DNA from: Gemmatimonadota bacterium
GTDB taxonomy: Bacteria > Gemmatimonadota > Gemmatimonadetes > Gemmatimonadales > GWC2-71-9
Direction: 5' to 3'
Assembly (NCBI GenBank): GCA_025357945.1
Contig: JANYLJ010000011.1
Coordinates: 124,001 to 188,000, forward strand
DNA: 64,000 bases
Shown here: piece by piece, positions 1 through 8,162 of the stretch
Position numbering within the stretch: position 1 is the first letter of the stretch
How the letters are laid out: each line of letters starts with the position of its first letter
Translations under genes and position numbers: made by a program
The notes under the pieces: generated by a model
The model's database searches: none
The model's input: only the letters and a program-made list of their open reading frames with translations
Told to the model about the DNA's origin: nothing

Positions 1-7
1 AGGGGTC

Positions 8-1246
8 ATGGCCGACTTGTTGCCCCACCGCACCGCAGCACTCGACCGCCGGGACTTCCTGGCGTCGCTCGGCGCGATGTCGGCTGCCGGATTCAGCCAT
101 CCCGTGCCGGCAACCGAGCCGCGCGGGCTCGCCCCGGCGTCGAGCGATTTCATGTTCGCGCCGGGGCTCACTTACCTGCAAACTGGATCCCTCGGGCCCA
201 CACCGCGTCCGGTCATGGAGCGCACCATCGCGGCGTGGCATGAACTCGAGCTCGATCCGGTGTATTACGGCTACGGCCCGCAGGAAAAGGCGATGGACAT
301 GGTCAGGGAGAAGGCGGCAGCGTTCCTCGGCTGCAAGACCGAAGAACTCGTCCTGACCAAGTGCACCACCGACGGCATCAACGCCGTGGCGCAGGGACTC
401 ACGTTCGCCGCTGGCGATCGGATCCTCACCACTGACCAGGAGCATCCCGGCGGCCGTGTTGGCTGGAACTACGTCGCCCGCCGTTTCGGTGTGACGATCG
501 ACATCGTGGTGATCCCGCCAGGCGAGAACGACGCGCAGTCCATCATCGACCGCTTCGCGAAACAGATCTCGCCGCGCACGCGCGTGCTCTCATTCTCGCA
601 CCTGCTCACGTCCACCGGGCTCGGCATGCCGGTGGCCGAGCTTTCGGCGCTGGCCCGTTCGCGAGGGTGCATCGCGGTGGTGGACGGCGCCCAGGCGGTG
701 GGCGGCATCGCCGTGAACGTGAAGGCACTGGGCTGTCACGCCTACGCCACCAGCGGTCACAAGTGGCTGCTCGGACCCAAGGGCACCGGGCTGCTCTACC
801 TGAGCGAAGAGCTTGGCAGGACGGTTGATCCGATCGCCCTGCAGAGCGGGCGGGCGGCGTACTCGGAGTCGTCGGGGGTCACCAATATTCCCGGCGTGCT
901 GGGGCTCGGCGCGGCGATCGACTACCACCTGCGCGTCGGGACCGCGCGCATCGAGGCGCACAATCTCGACCTGCGCAATCGAGTCTATGAGGCGCTCAAA
1001 GCGTTACCGGTGCTCGACGTTGTCAGCGCGCCGCCCGGGCCGCTCGCATCACCGCTTGTCAGCTACCGCCTTCCCGACGCCGTCGATGCGGGTGCGCTGC
1101 ACACCCGCCTGCGCGACAAGCACAAGGTAGTCGTGAAGGTGGTGCCGAAGAACTGGTTCAACGGGCAGCGGATCTCGACGCATCTGTTCAACACCGAGCG
1201 AGATGCCGCTGCGCTGGTGAAGGCACTGCGAGTTGAGCTGCGATGA
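8..1246 (+). CDS. Tat-exported PLP-dependent class V aminotransferase (cysteine desulfurase / isopenicillin N epimerase-like)
   Basis: 412 aa. The N-terminus carries a twin-arginine signal (DRRDFLAS near residues 14-21) and a small-residue hydrophobic stretch, so export of the folded PLP enzyme is likely. The class V fold is shown by the DGAQAVGG motif, whose Asp would contact the PLP ring nitrogen, and by SGHKWLLGPKGTG, whose Lys would bind PLP as a Schiff base. The start ATG follows AGGGG closely. The family includes desulfurases, epimerases and selenocysteine lyases, and nothing here fixes the substrate. An exported member is unusual because most are cytoplasmic. Fold assignment is firm; function is open. 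Confidence 0.85.
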   Translation: MADLLPHRTAALDRRDFLASLGAMSAAGFSHPVPATEPRGLAPASSDFMFAPGLTYLQTGSLGPTPRPVMERTIAAWHELELDPVYYGYGPQEKAMDMVREKAAAFLGCKTEELVLTKCTTDGINAVAQGLTFAAGDRILTTDQEHPGGRVGWNYVARRFGVTIDIVVIPPGENDAQSIIDRFAKQISPRTRVLSFSHLLTSTGLGMPVAELSALARSRGCIAVVDGAQAVGGIAVNVKALGCHAYATSGHKWLLGPKGTGLLYLSEELGRTVDPIALQSGRAAYSESSGVTNIPGVLGLGAAIDYHLRVGTARIEAHNLDLRNRVYEALKALPVLDVVSAPPGPLASPLVSYRLPDAVDAGALHTRLRDKHKVVVKVVPKNWFNGQRISTHLFNTERDAAALVKALRVELR

Positions 1247-1421
1247 GCGAGAGCGCGGACGGTCGAAATGCTGATTGGACTGCATCGGACCGGACATTCG
1301 CGAAATCCGGTGTGCGCCAAGCACGTTCTGCAATCATTGGCGCGATAGAATCCCCATTCTGACCGTACGCGCAGGTATTTCCTCGCTGCACAGGACGGTC
1401 ACCGAAATCGAAGGAATGGCC

Positions 1422-2651
1422 ATGCGAATAGCCCGCCTGGCGAAGTTGACCTTCAAATTCCTTGCAGGACTGGTGATTCTTGGGGTCGTTGGGATCGGCG
1501 TCATACTGGGCTCCATGTGGTTGGACCACAGGACAGCAACCACCCTGCCGCCGCCCACAGGACCTTTCGCGGTGGGCCGCACGAGCTACGCCTGGGTTGA
1601 TGACACGCAGACGGACGAACTGGCGCCGCGTCCCGGGATTCCCCGAGAACTTGTTGTTTGGATCTGGTACCCCGCGGCAGGTCATTCGGCGGCGCCGATG
1701 GCCGACTACCTGCCAGTTCCATGGCGCGTGGCGGTCGAACAATACCGTGGCACGTTTGTCAGCAACTTCTTGGAGCGGGATCTGTCGCGGGTTCGAACCC
1801 ATAGCGCACGGGACCCCGACGTGTCACCGCAACAGCCGGCGTTTCCCGTGGCGATCATGCGTCCGGGCGCATCGGCCCTAACCGCAGAGTATGCCGTTCT
1901 TGCCGAAGATCTGGCGAGTCACGGTTACGTTGTGGTCGGATTCGATGCTCCGTATCGTACCCAGGTTGTGGTTTTCCCTGACGCACGGGTAATCACAAGG
2001 GCACCCGACAACAATCCGGAGCTGTTCTTCGGTGCAGACCTGGAGCGCGTAGGCAACAAGTTACTGGAAGCCTGGACTTCCGACATGGTGTTGGTACTCG
2101 ACAGGCTGGAAAGGCTGAACGCCGCTGATCCAGCCGGGAAATTCACGGGACGCCTGGATTTGGATCACGTCGGCGTTTTTGGCCACTCACTGGGTGGGGC
2201 CACGGCCTTGCAGTTCTGCCACGACGACCATCGTTGCAAGGCAGGTGTCGACATCGATGGCCTCGCGCTCGGCAATGTCGTCCGCGAAGGTCTGCACAAG
2301 CCGTTCATGTTCCTGATGAGTGACCACAGCAGCGAGGCGGCCGATCCGGCCACCGGCCGCATCGAAGCGGATCTCAAGGCCATCTATGACCGCCTGCCAT
2401 CAGGTGAAAGGTTCTGGATCATGATTCGGAACGCAAATCATTACGGATTCAGCGACGGCGCGGTACTGAGGAGTCCGCAAATGCAGCGGGTTTTGCGAAT
2501 ACTCGGGGTGATTGGTGTCGACGGCCCGCGGCAACTTGCCATCACAACCTACTACTTGCACAGTTTTTTTGACGTCTACCTGAAAGGATCATCGCGGTCG
2601 ACTCTCGACCGCCCGTCGCCTCTTTACCCCGAGACCCAGATGAGCTATTGA
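1422..2651 (+). CDS. Alpha/beta hydrolase, PAF-acetylhydrolase/dienelactone-hydrolase-like, membrane-anchored or secreted
   Basis: 409 aa from ATG 1422, chosen because GAAGGA lies about 8 nt upstream; the open frame runs back to 1275 without a ribosome site. Residues about 10-30 form a hydrophobic signal or anchor helix after a basic start (MRIARLAK). The nucleophile elbow is GHSLGGA (serine nucleophile), preceded by RLDLDHVGVF. The D(V/I)DG strand after it and a late His (NANHYGFSD) can complete the triad. The layout resembles platelet-activating-factor acetylhydrolase II-type lipases. Substrate unknown; a secreted esterase or lipase is the likely role. Confidence 0.8.
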   Translation: MRIARLAKLTFKFLAGLVILGVVGIGVILGSMWLDHRTATTLPPPTGPFAVGRTSYAWVDDTQTDELAPRPGIPRELVVWIWYPAAGHSAAPMADYLPVPWRVAVEQYRGTFVSNFLERDLSRVRTHSARDPDVSPQQPAFPVAIMRPGASALTAEYAVLAEDLASHGYVVVGFDAPYRTQVVVFPDARVITRAPDNNPELFFGADLERVGNKLLEAWTSDMVLVLDRLERLNAADPAGKFTGRLDLDHVGVFGHSLGGATALQFCHDDHRCKAGVDIDGLALGNVVREGLHKPFMFLMSDHSSEAADPATGRIEADLKAIYDRLPSGERFWIMIRNANHYGFSDGAVLRSPQMQRVLRILGVIGVDGPRQLAITTYYLHSFFDVYLKGSSRSTLDRPSPLYPETQMSY

Positions 2652-2781
2652 ACCCTTGGCGGAGACCGAAGGCTACCGCTCGCCAGGTCACCGCATTCCA
2701 GCGCCCGAAGTGTTGCACTTAGTAAACGAATCTGCCGGCCTGGCGATGCTGCGCCTCTGCCGCGCCGCCGCACCGAAGGTT

Positions 2782-3192
2782 TCACGACAGATTCCGTCGT
2801 ATCGCGGCGACGACGGCCTGCAGCTTGGCCTGATCCGTTGACCGGATGGAGACCGAAAACACGATGGTTCCCTCACGATACATGCCGCCCACCAGACCGC
2901 TTCCCGCAGGTGGCGTAGCGCCTCGGCGCTTGAGCATGGCGTCGGCCTGGGGTGCTGTCGCCACCTCGGTAAAGATCATGAATTGTCCGCCTTGGCCAGC
3001 CGGCCCGGTGTAAAAGCAACTTGTTGCAGTGGATCCGGTCTTGTCGATGGACGCCGTATAGCCCATGATCCGGCCGAATGCTTCCGCCGTCAACACTTTG
3101 CACGGATCGTGGAGCCTTACGGCGGGGCTGGCCACAAAAGCCGACAAAGCGAGCGCGGTACTCAGGGCGACGACAGGTGGGGGCAAGCGCAT
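2782..3192 (-). CDS. Small exported protein of unknown function
   Basis: 136 aa with a signal peptide (MRLPPPVVALSTALALSAFVASPA). The mature part starts with DPCKVLTAEAFGRIMG and has a second Cys (TSCFYTGP), so one disulfide is possible. The pattern 'C..LT..E....MG' followed by a 'C.Y' segment and a beta-rich C-terminus resembles small periplasmic proteins of the DUF3558 type, but this is only a visual resemblance. It is convergent with the upstream hydrolase. No function is assigned. Confidence 0.65.
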   Translation of the reverse strand: MRLPPPVVALSTALALSAFVASPAVRLHDPCKVLTAEAFGRIMGYTASIDKTGSTATSCFYTGPAGQGGQFMIFTEVATAPQADAMLKRRGATPPAGSGLVGGMYREGTIVFSVSIRSTDQAKLQAVVAAIRRNLS

Positions 3193-3800
3193 AGCGTGAC
3201 CTCTCCTTCAAGGATTGCGGGTGACGATCTCGTGCACGATGGACCGGAGTCCGCCGACGCGCCATCGAATGCAACCCGCCATGAAGGCCTTGAGCAGGCG
3301 TCCAGCCTTCTCCGTCCGGTGGGTCGACATCGGGCGTCGAAAGTGGGTGGGCGATCCCGCAGGAAAGATACCACGTTCATTGCCTGTAGGACGGATCGTG
3401 CTGACGCAACCTGTGACCAGGACCGACTAGGGCTGATCCGGTGCGTCATGCCGAGGGCGGGACACCGGCGGCGAGATGTATTCGGCCGGGGATCAACGTT
3501 CGCGATCTGGTCAACGACATTGTGGGACCGGGGCGCGCATTTACGTCTTGGGTTTTAGCTATGGAGCCGAGAATTTGAACCGATTACTCTCCACCTTGCC
3601 TGCGTTCACCGGGCATCGAAGCGGAACGGCCTGCGGGTCAGGAGACGGCGAGAAGCAGGAGGTTTCCGATTATTTCGGAGGGAAGATTGACCTTGGCAAT
3701 GCTGATGAAACCATTTTGCCGGGCTTGAAACGGATGCCACAGCTTCGAACTTCTTAGCACCTCGGAGACCACCACGCTCAACATCGACGCCGAAATCCGA
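3193..3800. other. 608-base stretch without a convincing gene
   Basis: Several short open frames cross this stretch, but none has a recognisable motif or ribosome site. Around 3560-3580 the sequence TGGAGCCGAGAATTTGAACC looks like the reverse complement of the 3' end of a tRNA (T-loop plus acceptor strand), but the matching 5' T-stem is absent. It may be an old integration scar or chance. The stretch lies directly upstream of an HNH gene that has lost a clear start. Confidence 0.5.
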
Positions 3801-4706
3801 TTGGCCGCTTTCGCGGCCCTGGCCCAGATCACCGCGCCGAGCGGCGGGGTGATGACGCGGGAACAGATGACGGCAGGATTCGTCTTCGGCGGCGAGCGGA
3901 TTCCGTTCGCGAACCGGGCCGTCGGCATCTGGCGACCACGGCAACTGAGTGACGTCGACGGCGCGGCGCTGTCGATTACGACGTCGGCCCCACGGGTTGG
4001 AGTCACTCCACGCTATACCGATGAAATCCGCTCCGACGGCTGGTTCAGCTACAAGTACCAGGGCGCCGATCGCGACAATCATTTCAATCGCTCGCTCCGT
4101 CGCGCCTTCACCGAGCGGCGACCGCTGATCTACTTCTATGGATTGGCAGCCGGTGTGTACGAAGCGCTCTTCCCGGTGTACGTCCTCGAGGACCATCCGG
4201 AAACACTGAGCGTTCTCGTGGCACCGGATGTGGCGGCACAGGGCGATCTCACCTTGCTGCACGGCGGATCTGAAGTGCCGTTGAAAGCCTACGTGACGCG
4301 TGCGGTCAAGCAGCGGTTGCATCAGCACAAGTTCCGCGAGCTCGTGCTCGGTGCGTACCGGCACCGGTGCACGGTGTGCTCGATCGGAGCGAAGGATCGA
4401 CTGGTGTCGCTGCTTGACGCTGCCCACATCCTGGCGGATCACGATGAGCGCGGCTTGCCTGAGATTCCGAATGGCCTGTCCCTGTGCAAGATCCACCATT
4501 CGGCGTATGACCTGAATATCCTGGGGATTGCTCCGGATCTGCGTGTCCACATTCGAGAGGACATCCTGGCCGAAGTCGATGGCCCGATGCTGCAGCATGG
4601 GATCAAGGAGATGCAGGGCCGGGTGATCCGGGTACCCGGACGCGAGGTGCATCAGCCGCGAAAGGACTTCCTGGCAGAACGGTTTCAACAGTTTGAGGCG
4701 GCGTAG
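3801..4706 (+). CDS. HNH endonuclease of the restriction-associated type; start unclear
   Basis: About 301 aa from TTG 3801. The C-terminal third holds the HNH nuclease: a Cys pair (CTVCS), AAHI with the first His, NGLSLC with the Asn and Cys, then HHSAYD. This matches the HNH_2 group often found in type IV or orphan restriction nucleases. In-frame, protein-like sequence (NIDAEIRLAAFAAL) continues upstream of 3801 to a stop at 3726-3728, but contains no ATG, GTG or TTG. The original start was therefore probably lost, or initiation is at TTG 3801 and removes part of the first helix. No partner methylase is present. Confidence 0.7.
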   Translation: MAAFAALAQITAPSGGVMTREQMTAGFVFGGERIPFANRAVGIWRPRQLSDVDGAALSITTSAPRVGVTPRYTDEIRSDGWFSYKYQGADRDNHFNRSLRRAFTERRPLIYFYGLAAGVYEALFPVYVLEDHPETLSVLVAPDVAAQGDLTLLHGGSEVPLKAYVTRAVKQRLHQHKFRELVLGAYRHRCTVCSIGAKDRLVSLLDAAHILADHDERGLPEIPNGLSLCKIHHSAYDLNILGIAPDLRVHIREDILAEVDGPMLQHGIKEMQGRVIRVPGREVHQPRKDFLAERFQQFEAA

Positions 4707-4864
4707 AAACCAATGAGTACCTCGCTCGCGATTCGAAGCAACGGGCAGAGGCGCTCGCCGGTTTCGAGCGTGAGAAGGGCAGAGGGTGGCACGCCCTCAG
4801 GCGCAACTTTGCGTCCGAGCTGCGCCACGTTGGATTGCGAGACCGTTGCGACCTGGGCGGCTGG
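4685..4864 (-). pseudogene. Possible fragment of a helix-turn-helix regulator
   Basis: On the minus strand about 59 residues read LPAAQVATVSQSNVAQLGRK and onward. The spacing resembles a helix-turn-helix (AAQVA-x-VSQSNVAQL) like those of XRE-type antitoxins or regulators. The open frame continues upstream to 5065, but that part is low-complexity and Arg-rich and looks non-coding. The fragment overlaps the end of the HNH gene. It is best read as a remnant in a decayed accessory patch; it could also be chance. Confidence 0.3.
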
Positions 4865-5038
4865 AAGGATCCGATGACGGTGGTGAGGTGTTACCAGCGG
4901 CCGAGTGAGGATGCGATGCGCGCGGCACCGGCGAGCAGGAGAGCGTTGGAGGGTTGATCTACGCGTTTTGTGGTTCCGCCCGGTTTGCGGAGCGGGATCT
5001 GACGCTCCATCTTTCGGAAGATTCTTTTTGGAGGCTCC

Positions 5039-5341
5039 ATGACTCGCGAAGTCCTTGAAGCTCAATTATTGCGGCTTCCGAATGAAGAACGGGCGCACCT
5101 GGCGAGGGTACTGATCGACAGTCTTGACGATCAGCCTGAGCTTGACCCGTCCTGGCTTCTTGAAGCCAAGCGCCGTGCAGAAGAACTTGCGTCTGGCGTG
5201 ATCAATTCGGTGCCGGCTGCGGAGGCTTTCGCCAACGCCCAGCGTCGTATCGCGGACGGTATTGGGCTGGTCGTGCTGAGAGCTTGGCGCAGGAGTGATG
5301 CAAAGGTCGCTTTAGCGACATCAGCCGAGGCGGGGCTTTAG
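5039..5341 (+). CDS. Orphan antitoxin, addiction-module component (Unstab_antitox-like) with repeat-derived C-terminus
   Basis: 100 aa. The first ~72 residues match the small antitoxin family typified by 'LxLPxxERAxLAxxLIxSLD ... WxxEAxRRxxExxSG': here LLRLPNEERAHLARVLIDSLDDQPELDPSWLLEAKRRAEELASG. Family members are usually about 70-80 aa. The residues after ~73 (GIGLVVLRAWRRSD...) are encoded by a duplicated repeat and are probably not native. No ParE/RelE-type toxin follows, so the module appears broken. GGAGG sits just before the ATG. Confidence 0.7.
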   Translation: MTREVLEAQLLRLPNEERAHLARVLIDSLDDQPELDPSWLLEAKRRAEELASGVINSVPAAEAFANAQRRIADGIGLVVLRAWRRSDAKVALATSAEAGL

Positions 5342-5411
5342 CCCCTGCCTCATTCGCGCGGGACCGAGGTCCTTCGACTTCGGCGCTTCGCGCCTTCGCT
5401 CAGGATGACAA
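5257..5411. repeat. Long imperfect direct repeat, copy A
   Basis: About 155 bases that recur at 5587-5765. The shared core includes GGTCGCTTTAGCGACATCAG, CCGAGGCGGGG, and a tail ending in CGCTCAGGATGACAA. The copy starts inside the antitoxin gene and supplies its last ~27 codons and stop. The tail contains the CTTCG-rich palindromic unit found at several other intergenic places in the window. Confidence 0.85.
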
Positions 5412-5451
5412 AACAACAAAAGGTCCGTAGCTGTCAGCTGGCGATTTGACC

Positions 5452-5475
5452 AACGGACACCCTAACGGACACCCC
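5452..5475. repeat. Tandem 12-base repeat
   Basis: AACGGACACCCT is followed directly by AACGGACACCCC. It lies in the 175-base spacer between the two long repeat copies. It may be part of an old recombination site, but no integrase is present. Confidence 0.5.
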
Positions 5476-5586
5476 AGCGAAAAAATCACCACAAAAAAGA
5501 ATCCCACCTGCTCACCAACCGCAGACGGGGCAACGTGTTAGAAAGTATGGGCCCGGAGGGGGTCGAGCCGACGGCGAGCGAGGCCG

Positions 5587-5765
5587 CGGTATTGGGCGAG
5601 TCGTGCCGAGAGCTGAGCACAAGAGTGATGCGAGGGTCGCTTTAGCGACATCAGCCGAGGCGGGGCGCCTGCCCTGAGCGTAGTCGAAGGGTCAGCCCCT
5701 GCCGCATTCGCGCGGGACCGAGGTCCTTCGACTTCGGCGCTGCGCGCCTTCGCTCAGGATGACAA
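5587..5765. repeat. Long imperfect direct repeat, copy B
   Basis: Second copy of the repeat at 5257-5411, in the same orientation, with about 25 extra bases (GCCTGCCCTGAGCGTAGTCG region) inserted in the middle. The region 5342-5786 otherwise holds no gene, and this copy ends just before the kinase stop codon. Confidence 0.85.
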
Positions 5766-5786
5766 CGTGTTTGCGACGGTAGCGCC

Positions 5787-7532
5787 TCAACTGCCCAGTA
5801 ACCTCGCCGCCAGCCGTGCCAGCTCGCTCCCCTTTCGCCGCAGCCCCTTCTGTACCGCCTCTTCGATGGCGCTGCGGAACTCGCCGGCCGACGCCCAGCG
5901 TGCCGTCACGTCGTTGCGCAGGCCGCGCGCCAGCACCGCCGACAGCGCCTCGTTGACATCCGGTCGCTCGATGGCGAGATCCGGTACGATGTCGCTGGTT
6001 TGCTTGGCAAGAATCTGCTCGACAGTGCTGCCGACGAACGGGGGTCGGCCGAGGAGCGCGAAGAGCGCAACAGCGGCCAGCGAGTAGAGGTCGGTGCGCT
6101 GGTCGACGCGTTCGCCGAGTAGCTGTTCTGGCGAAGCGAACTGCGGCGTACCGCTCTGCGAGGTGGCGCCACCGAACCTGCCGCTACCCCGGAGTGCCAG
6201 GGCGAGGCCGAAGTCGGTGATCCTGAGCGATCCGTCTTTCTCCAGCAGCATGTTCTCTGGCTTGATGTCGCGGTGGACCAGCCCGAGAGAATGGGCGTGG
6301 CCGAGCGCCGACAACGCTTCCCGGAGCAGCCGCAGCACGCGATCGACGGGCATCGCTCCTTCCGCCTCGACAAGTTGTCCGAGGTTGGGTCCATCGACGA
6401 TTTCCATCGTGTACCAGAGCAGCCCCGAGCGTCCGGCGATGTCGTAGATGCTGACGATATTCGGATGCGTCAGGCGCGCAGCCAACTGCGCTTCGCGACG
6501 GAATCGTTCCACCGTTTCGGCGTCCTGCGTGAGGTGCGGGTGCAGCACCTTGAGCGCGACCTGTCGCTCGAGGTGGAGATCGCGCACCCGATACACTCGC
6601 CCGAAGCCACCCTCACCCAACAGGGAAAGCAGCTCGTAATCGTCGCCGAGCGCGCGGCGCAGGCGCGCCTCCCAGAGCGGTCCTTCACCCAGGTCGCCCG
6701 GCAGCGGCGTCAGCGACACGCTCGCGCTCTCGAACACGCCGGCTTCGTTGGTGAAGTCCTCCAGCATTTCGCTCGCCGTCAGGTAGCGTTGGCGCGGATC
6801 AGGCTCCAGTGCGCGCTGGATCACCCGTTCAAGCGCCGCGGGGATGACCGATCGAATCGCCCGCGGCGGGACCAGCTGGTTCGCGTCCAGTGGCGGAACG
6901 GTCCCGGTGACGGTGTAGTAGAGGATCGCGCCGGCGGTGTAGATGTCGCTGGTGGGATCCCCGGTGCGGCCCTCGCGCACCTCGGGGGCGAGGAACGGCA
7001 TGCCGCTCGGCTTCTCGCCCGCCGGGATTTCCGGGAGGGTCAGGTTGCAGAACCGGAGATCGGTGACGCAGCCACGGCCCGAGGATGTCAACAGGAGCCC
7101 CGCCGGGACGATCCGGCGCAGGATGACGCCACGCGCGTGGGCGTGCTCCAAGGCGCCGAGCAGGTCGCGCGCGAGGACATGCACCGACGGAATCGGCCGT
7201 GGGCCCCGTTGCACCGCCTCGGCGAGGCTCTCTCCCTCGATCCAGTTGCCGACGCGATAGGCGATATCGCCGGCGAGCCCAGCTTCGTAGACGTGCCGTA
7301 TCGCCGGATGATCGAGCCGGCCGAGGGCCTCGGCTTCCTTCATGAACCACCGGCGGAGGGCATCGGTGCCATCGATATTGACGCGGATCGACACGTTCCG
7401 CTTGAGCAACGTGTCGTAGCCGACAAAGAGGAGTCTCTCCGGCGAGGCGGCGATGGCCTCATCGAGCCGGAAGCGCGGCGTGAGCGTGGCTTCGACGCGA
7501 TGCAGTATCTGCTCGGGGACGGTGACGGCCAT
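5787..7532 (-). CDS. Tandem pseudokinase-Ser/Thr kinase fusion protein
   Basis: 581 aa from ATG 7532; the longer open frame upstream overlaps the HD gene and is not protein-like. Residues ~20-265 have a kinase fold without catalysis: no Gly-rich loop, Arg in place of the VAIK Lys (VSIRVN), ILRRIVPAG where HRDxxxxN should be, and DLR instead of DFG, while the APE segment (LAPEVREG) remains. Residues ~299-565 form a canonical Hanks kinase: GEGGFGRV (306-313), VALK (Lys 328), HRDIKPEN (420-427), DFG (440-442) and SPE. There is no transmembrane segment or PASTA domain, so it is cytoplasmic. It starts 14 nt after the HD gene, at the end of the queC-queE run. The first domain may regulate or dock substrate for the second (inference). 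Confidence 0.9.
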   Translation of the reverse strand: MAVTVPEQILHRVEATLTPRFRLDEAIAASPERLLFVGYDTLLKRNVSIRVNIDGTDALRRWFMKEAEALGRLDHPAIRHVYEAGLAGDIAYRVGNWIEGESLAEAVQRGPRPIPSVHVLARDLLGALEHAHARGVILRRIVPAGLLLTSSGRGCVTDLRFCNLTLPEIPAGEKPSGMPFLAPEVREGRTGDPTSDIYTAGAILYYTVTGTVPPLDANQLVPPRAIRSVIPAALERVIQRALEPDPRQRYLTASEMLEDFTNEAGVFESASVSLTPLPGDLGEGPLWEARLRRALGDDYELLSLLGEGGFGRVYRVRDLHLERQVALKVLHPHLTQDAETVERFRREAQLAARLTHPNIVSIYDIAGRSGLLWYTMEIVDGPNLGQLVEAEGAMPVDRVLRLLREALSALGHAHSLGLVHRDIKPENMLLEKDGSLRITDFGLALALRGSGRFGGATSQSGTPQFASPEQLLGERVDQRTDLYSLAAVALFALLGRPPFVGSTVEQILAKQTSDIVPDLAIERPDVNEALSAVLARGLRNDVTARWASAGEFRSAIEEAVQKGLRRKGSELARLAARLLGS

Positions 7533-7546
7533 CCTGAAAGATAGAC

Positions 7547-8155
7547 TCAGGCGTCGTCGGCCAGTGCAGCCTCGAGGCGGGTCTTCAGCGAGTGCAGCTC
7601 GTTCTTCATGCCGCGGGCGTGCCAATCGGTCCGGCGATCGAGCGCGGCGAGGATGTCGTCGTAGCAGCAGAGCTCTGGCGCACTCGACGGCAGGCCATGC
7701 AGCGAGAGGTACTCGCCGCCGAGTCGCTCGACGATCGCGAGCGACGTGCCGCACTGGTGAATCTCGTCGGCGCAGCAGATGTCGATGGCGCGGGGTGACA
7801 TCACCAGCAGCTGGTGCAGCAGCGTGCGCTTGCGCTGCAGCCACGACAGCGGAATGCCGCGTTCGTCCTCGTAGCCTTCGAACGCCTCGCGGGCAAGGAG
7901 GAGCACCGCGACGCCGAATTTGTCCTCGATCTTGGCGCGGACGTCGGCGTGGTGCCGTTGCGGCGTGACTTCCAGCACGTGGTGGAGGATCCCGGCCACG
8001 AGGGTGACCTCGTCGGCGCCATGCCGCGCCAGGATTACGGCGACGTTGGCCGGGTGCGCCAGGAATGTCATGGCGCCCTCGACCGGCGCATATGGTGCCC
8101 GGTACTTGGTGGCGAACGCAAAGGCGTGGTTGATGTCGTCGCTGTAGCCGTTCAT
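7547..8155 (-). CDS. HD-domain protein of RelA/SpoT hydrolase type, degenerate metal site
   Basis: 202 aa from ATG 8155. MNGYSDDINHAFAFATKYRAPY, then FLAHPANVAVILARHGAD and LVAGILHHVLEVT, follow the pattern of (p)ppGpp hydrolase (MESH1/SpoT) HD domains. The usual HD dipeptide (AALLHDVVEDT) reads HH here, so one metal-ligand Asp is replaced by His. No synthetase or TGS domain follows. The gene lies 7 nt after queE and 14 nt before the kinase, suggesting one transcript. It may be an altered phosphohydrolase or a non-catalytic member. Confidence 0.75.
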   Translation of the reverse strand: MNGYSDDINHAFAFATKYRAPYAPVEGAMTFLAHPANVAVILARHGADEVTLVAGILHHVLEVTPQRHHADVRAKIEDKFGVAVLLLAREAFEGYEDERGIPLSWLQRKRTLLHQLLVMSPRAIDICCADEIHQCGTSLAIVERLGGEYLSLHGLPSSAPELCCYDDILAALDRRTDWHARGMKNELHSLKTRLEAALADDA

Positions 8156-8162
8156 TGCCCGC

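Noticed and set aside
2656-2841. Short plus-strand frame after the hydrolase
   Set aside because: Overlaps the minus-strand exported protein and has no start signal or motif.
3476-3757. 93-aa open frame before the HNH gene
   Set aside because: No ribosome site, no recognisable motif and odd composition; the stretch looks non-coding.
5547-5575. Possible tRNA gene
   Set aside because: Only a 3'-half-like sequence; no complete cloverleaf can be folded.
6273-7544. Plus-strand open frame over the kinase
   Set aside because: It mirrors the minus-strand kinase frame and shows no fold or ribosome site.
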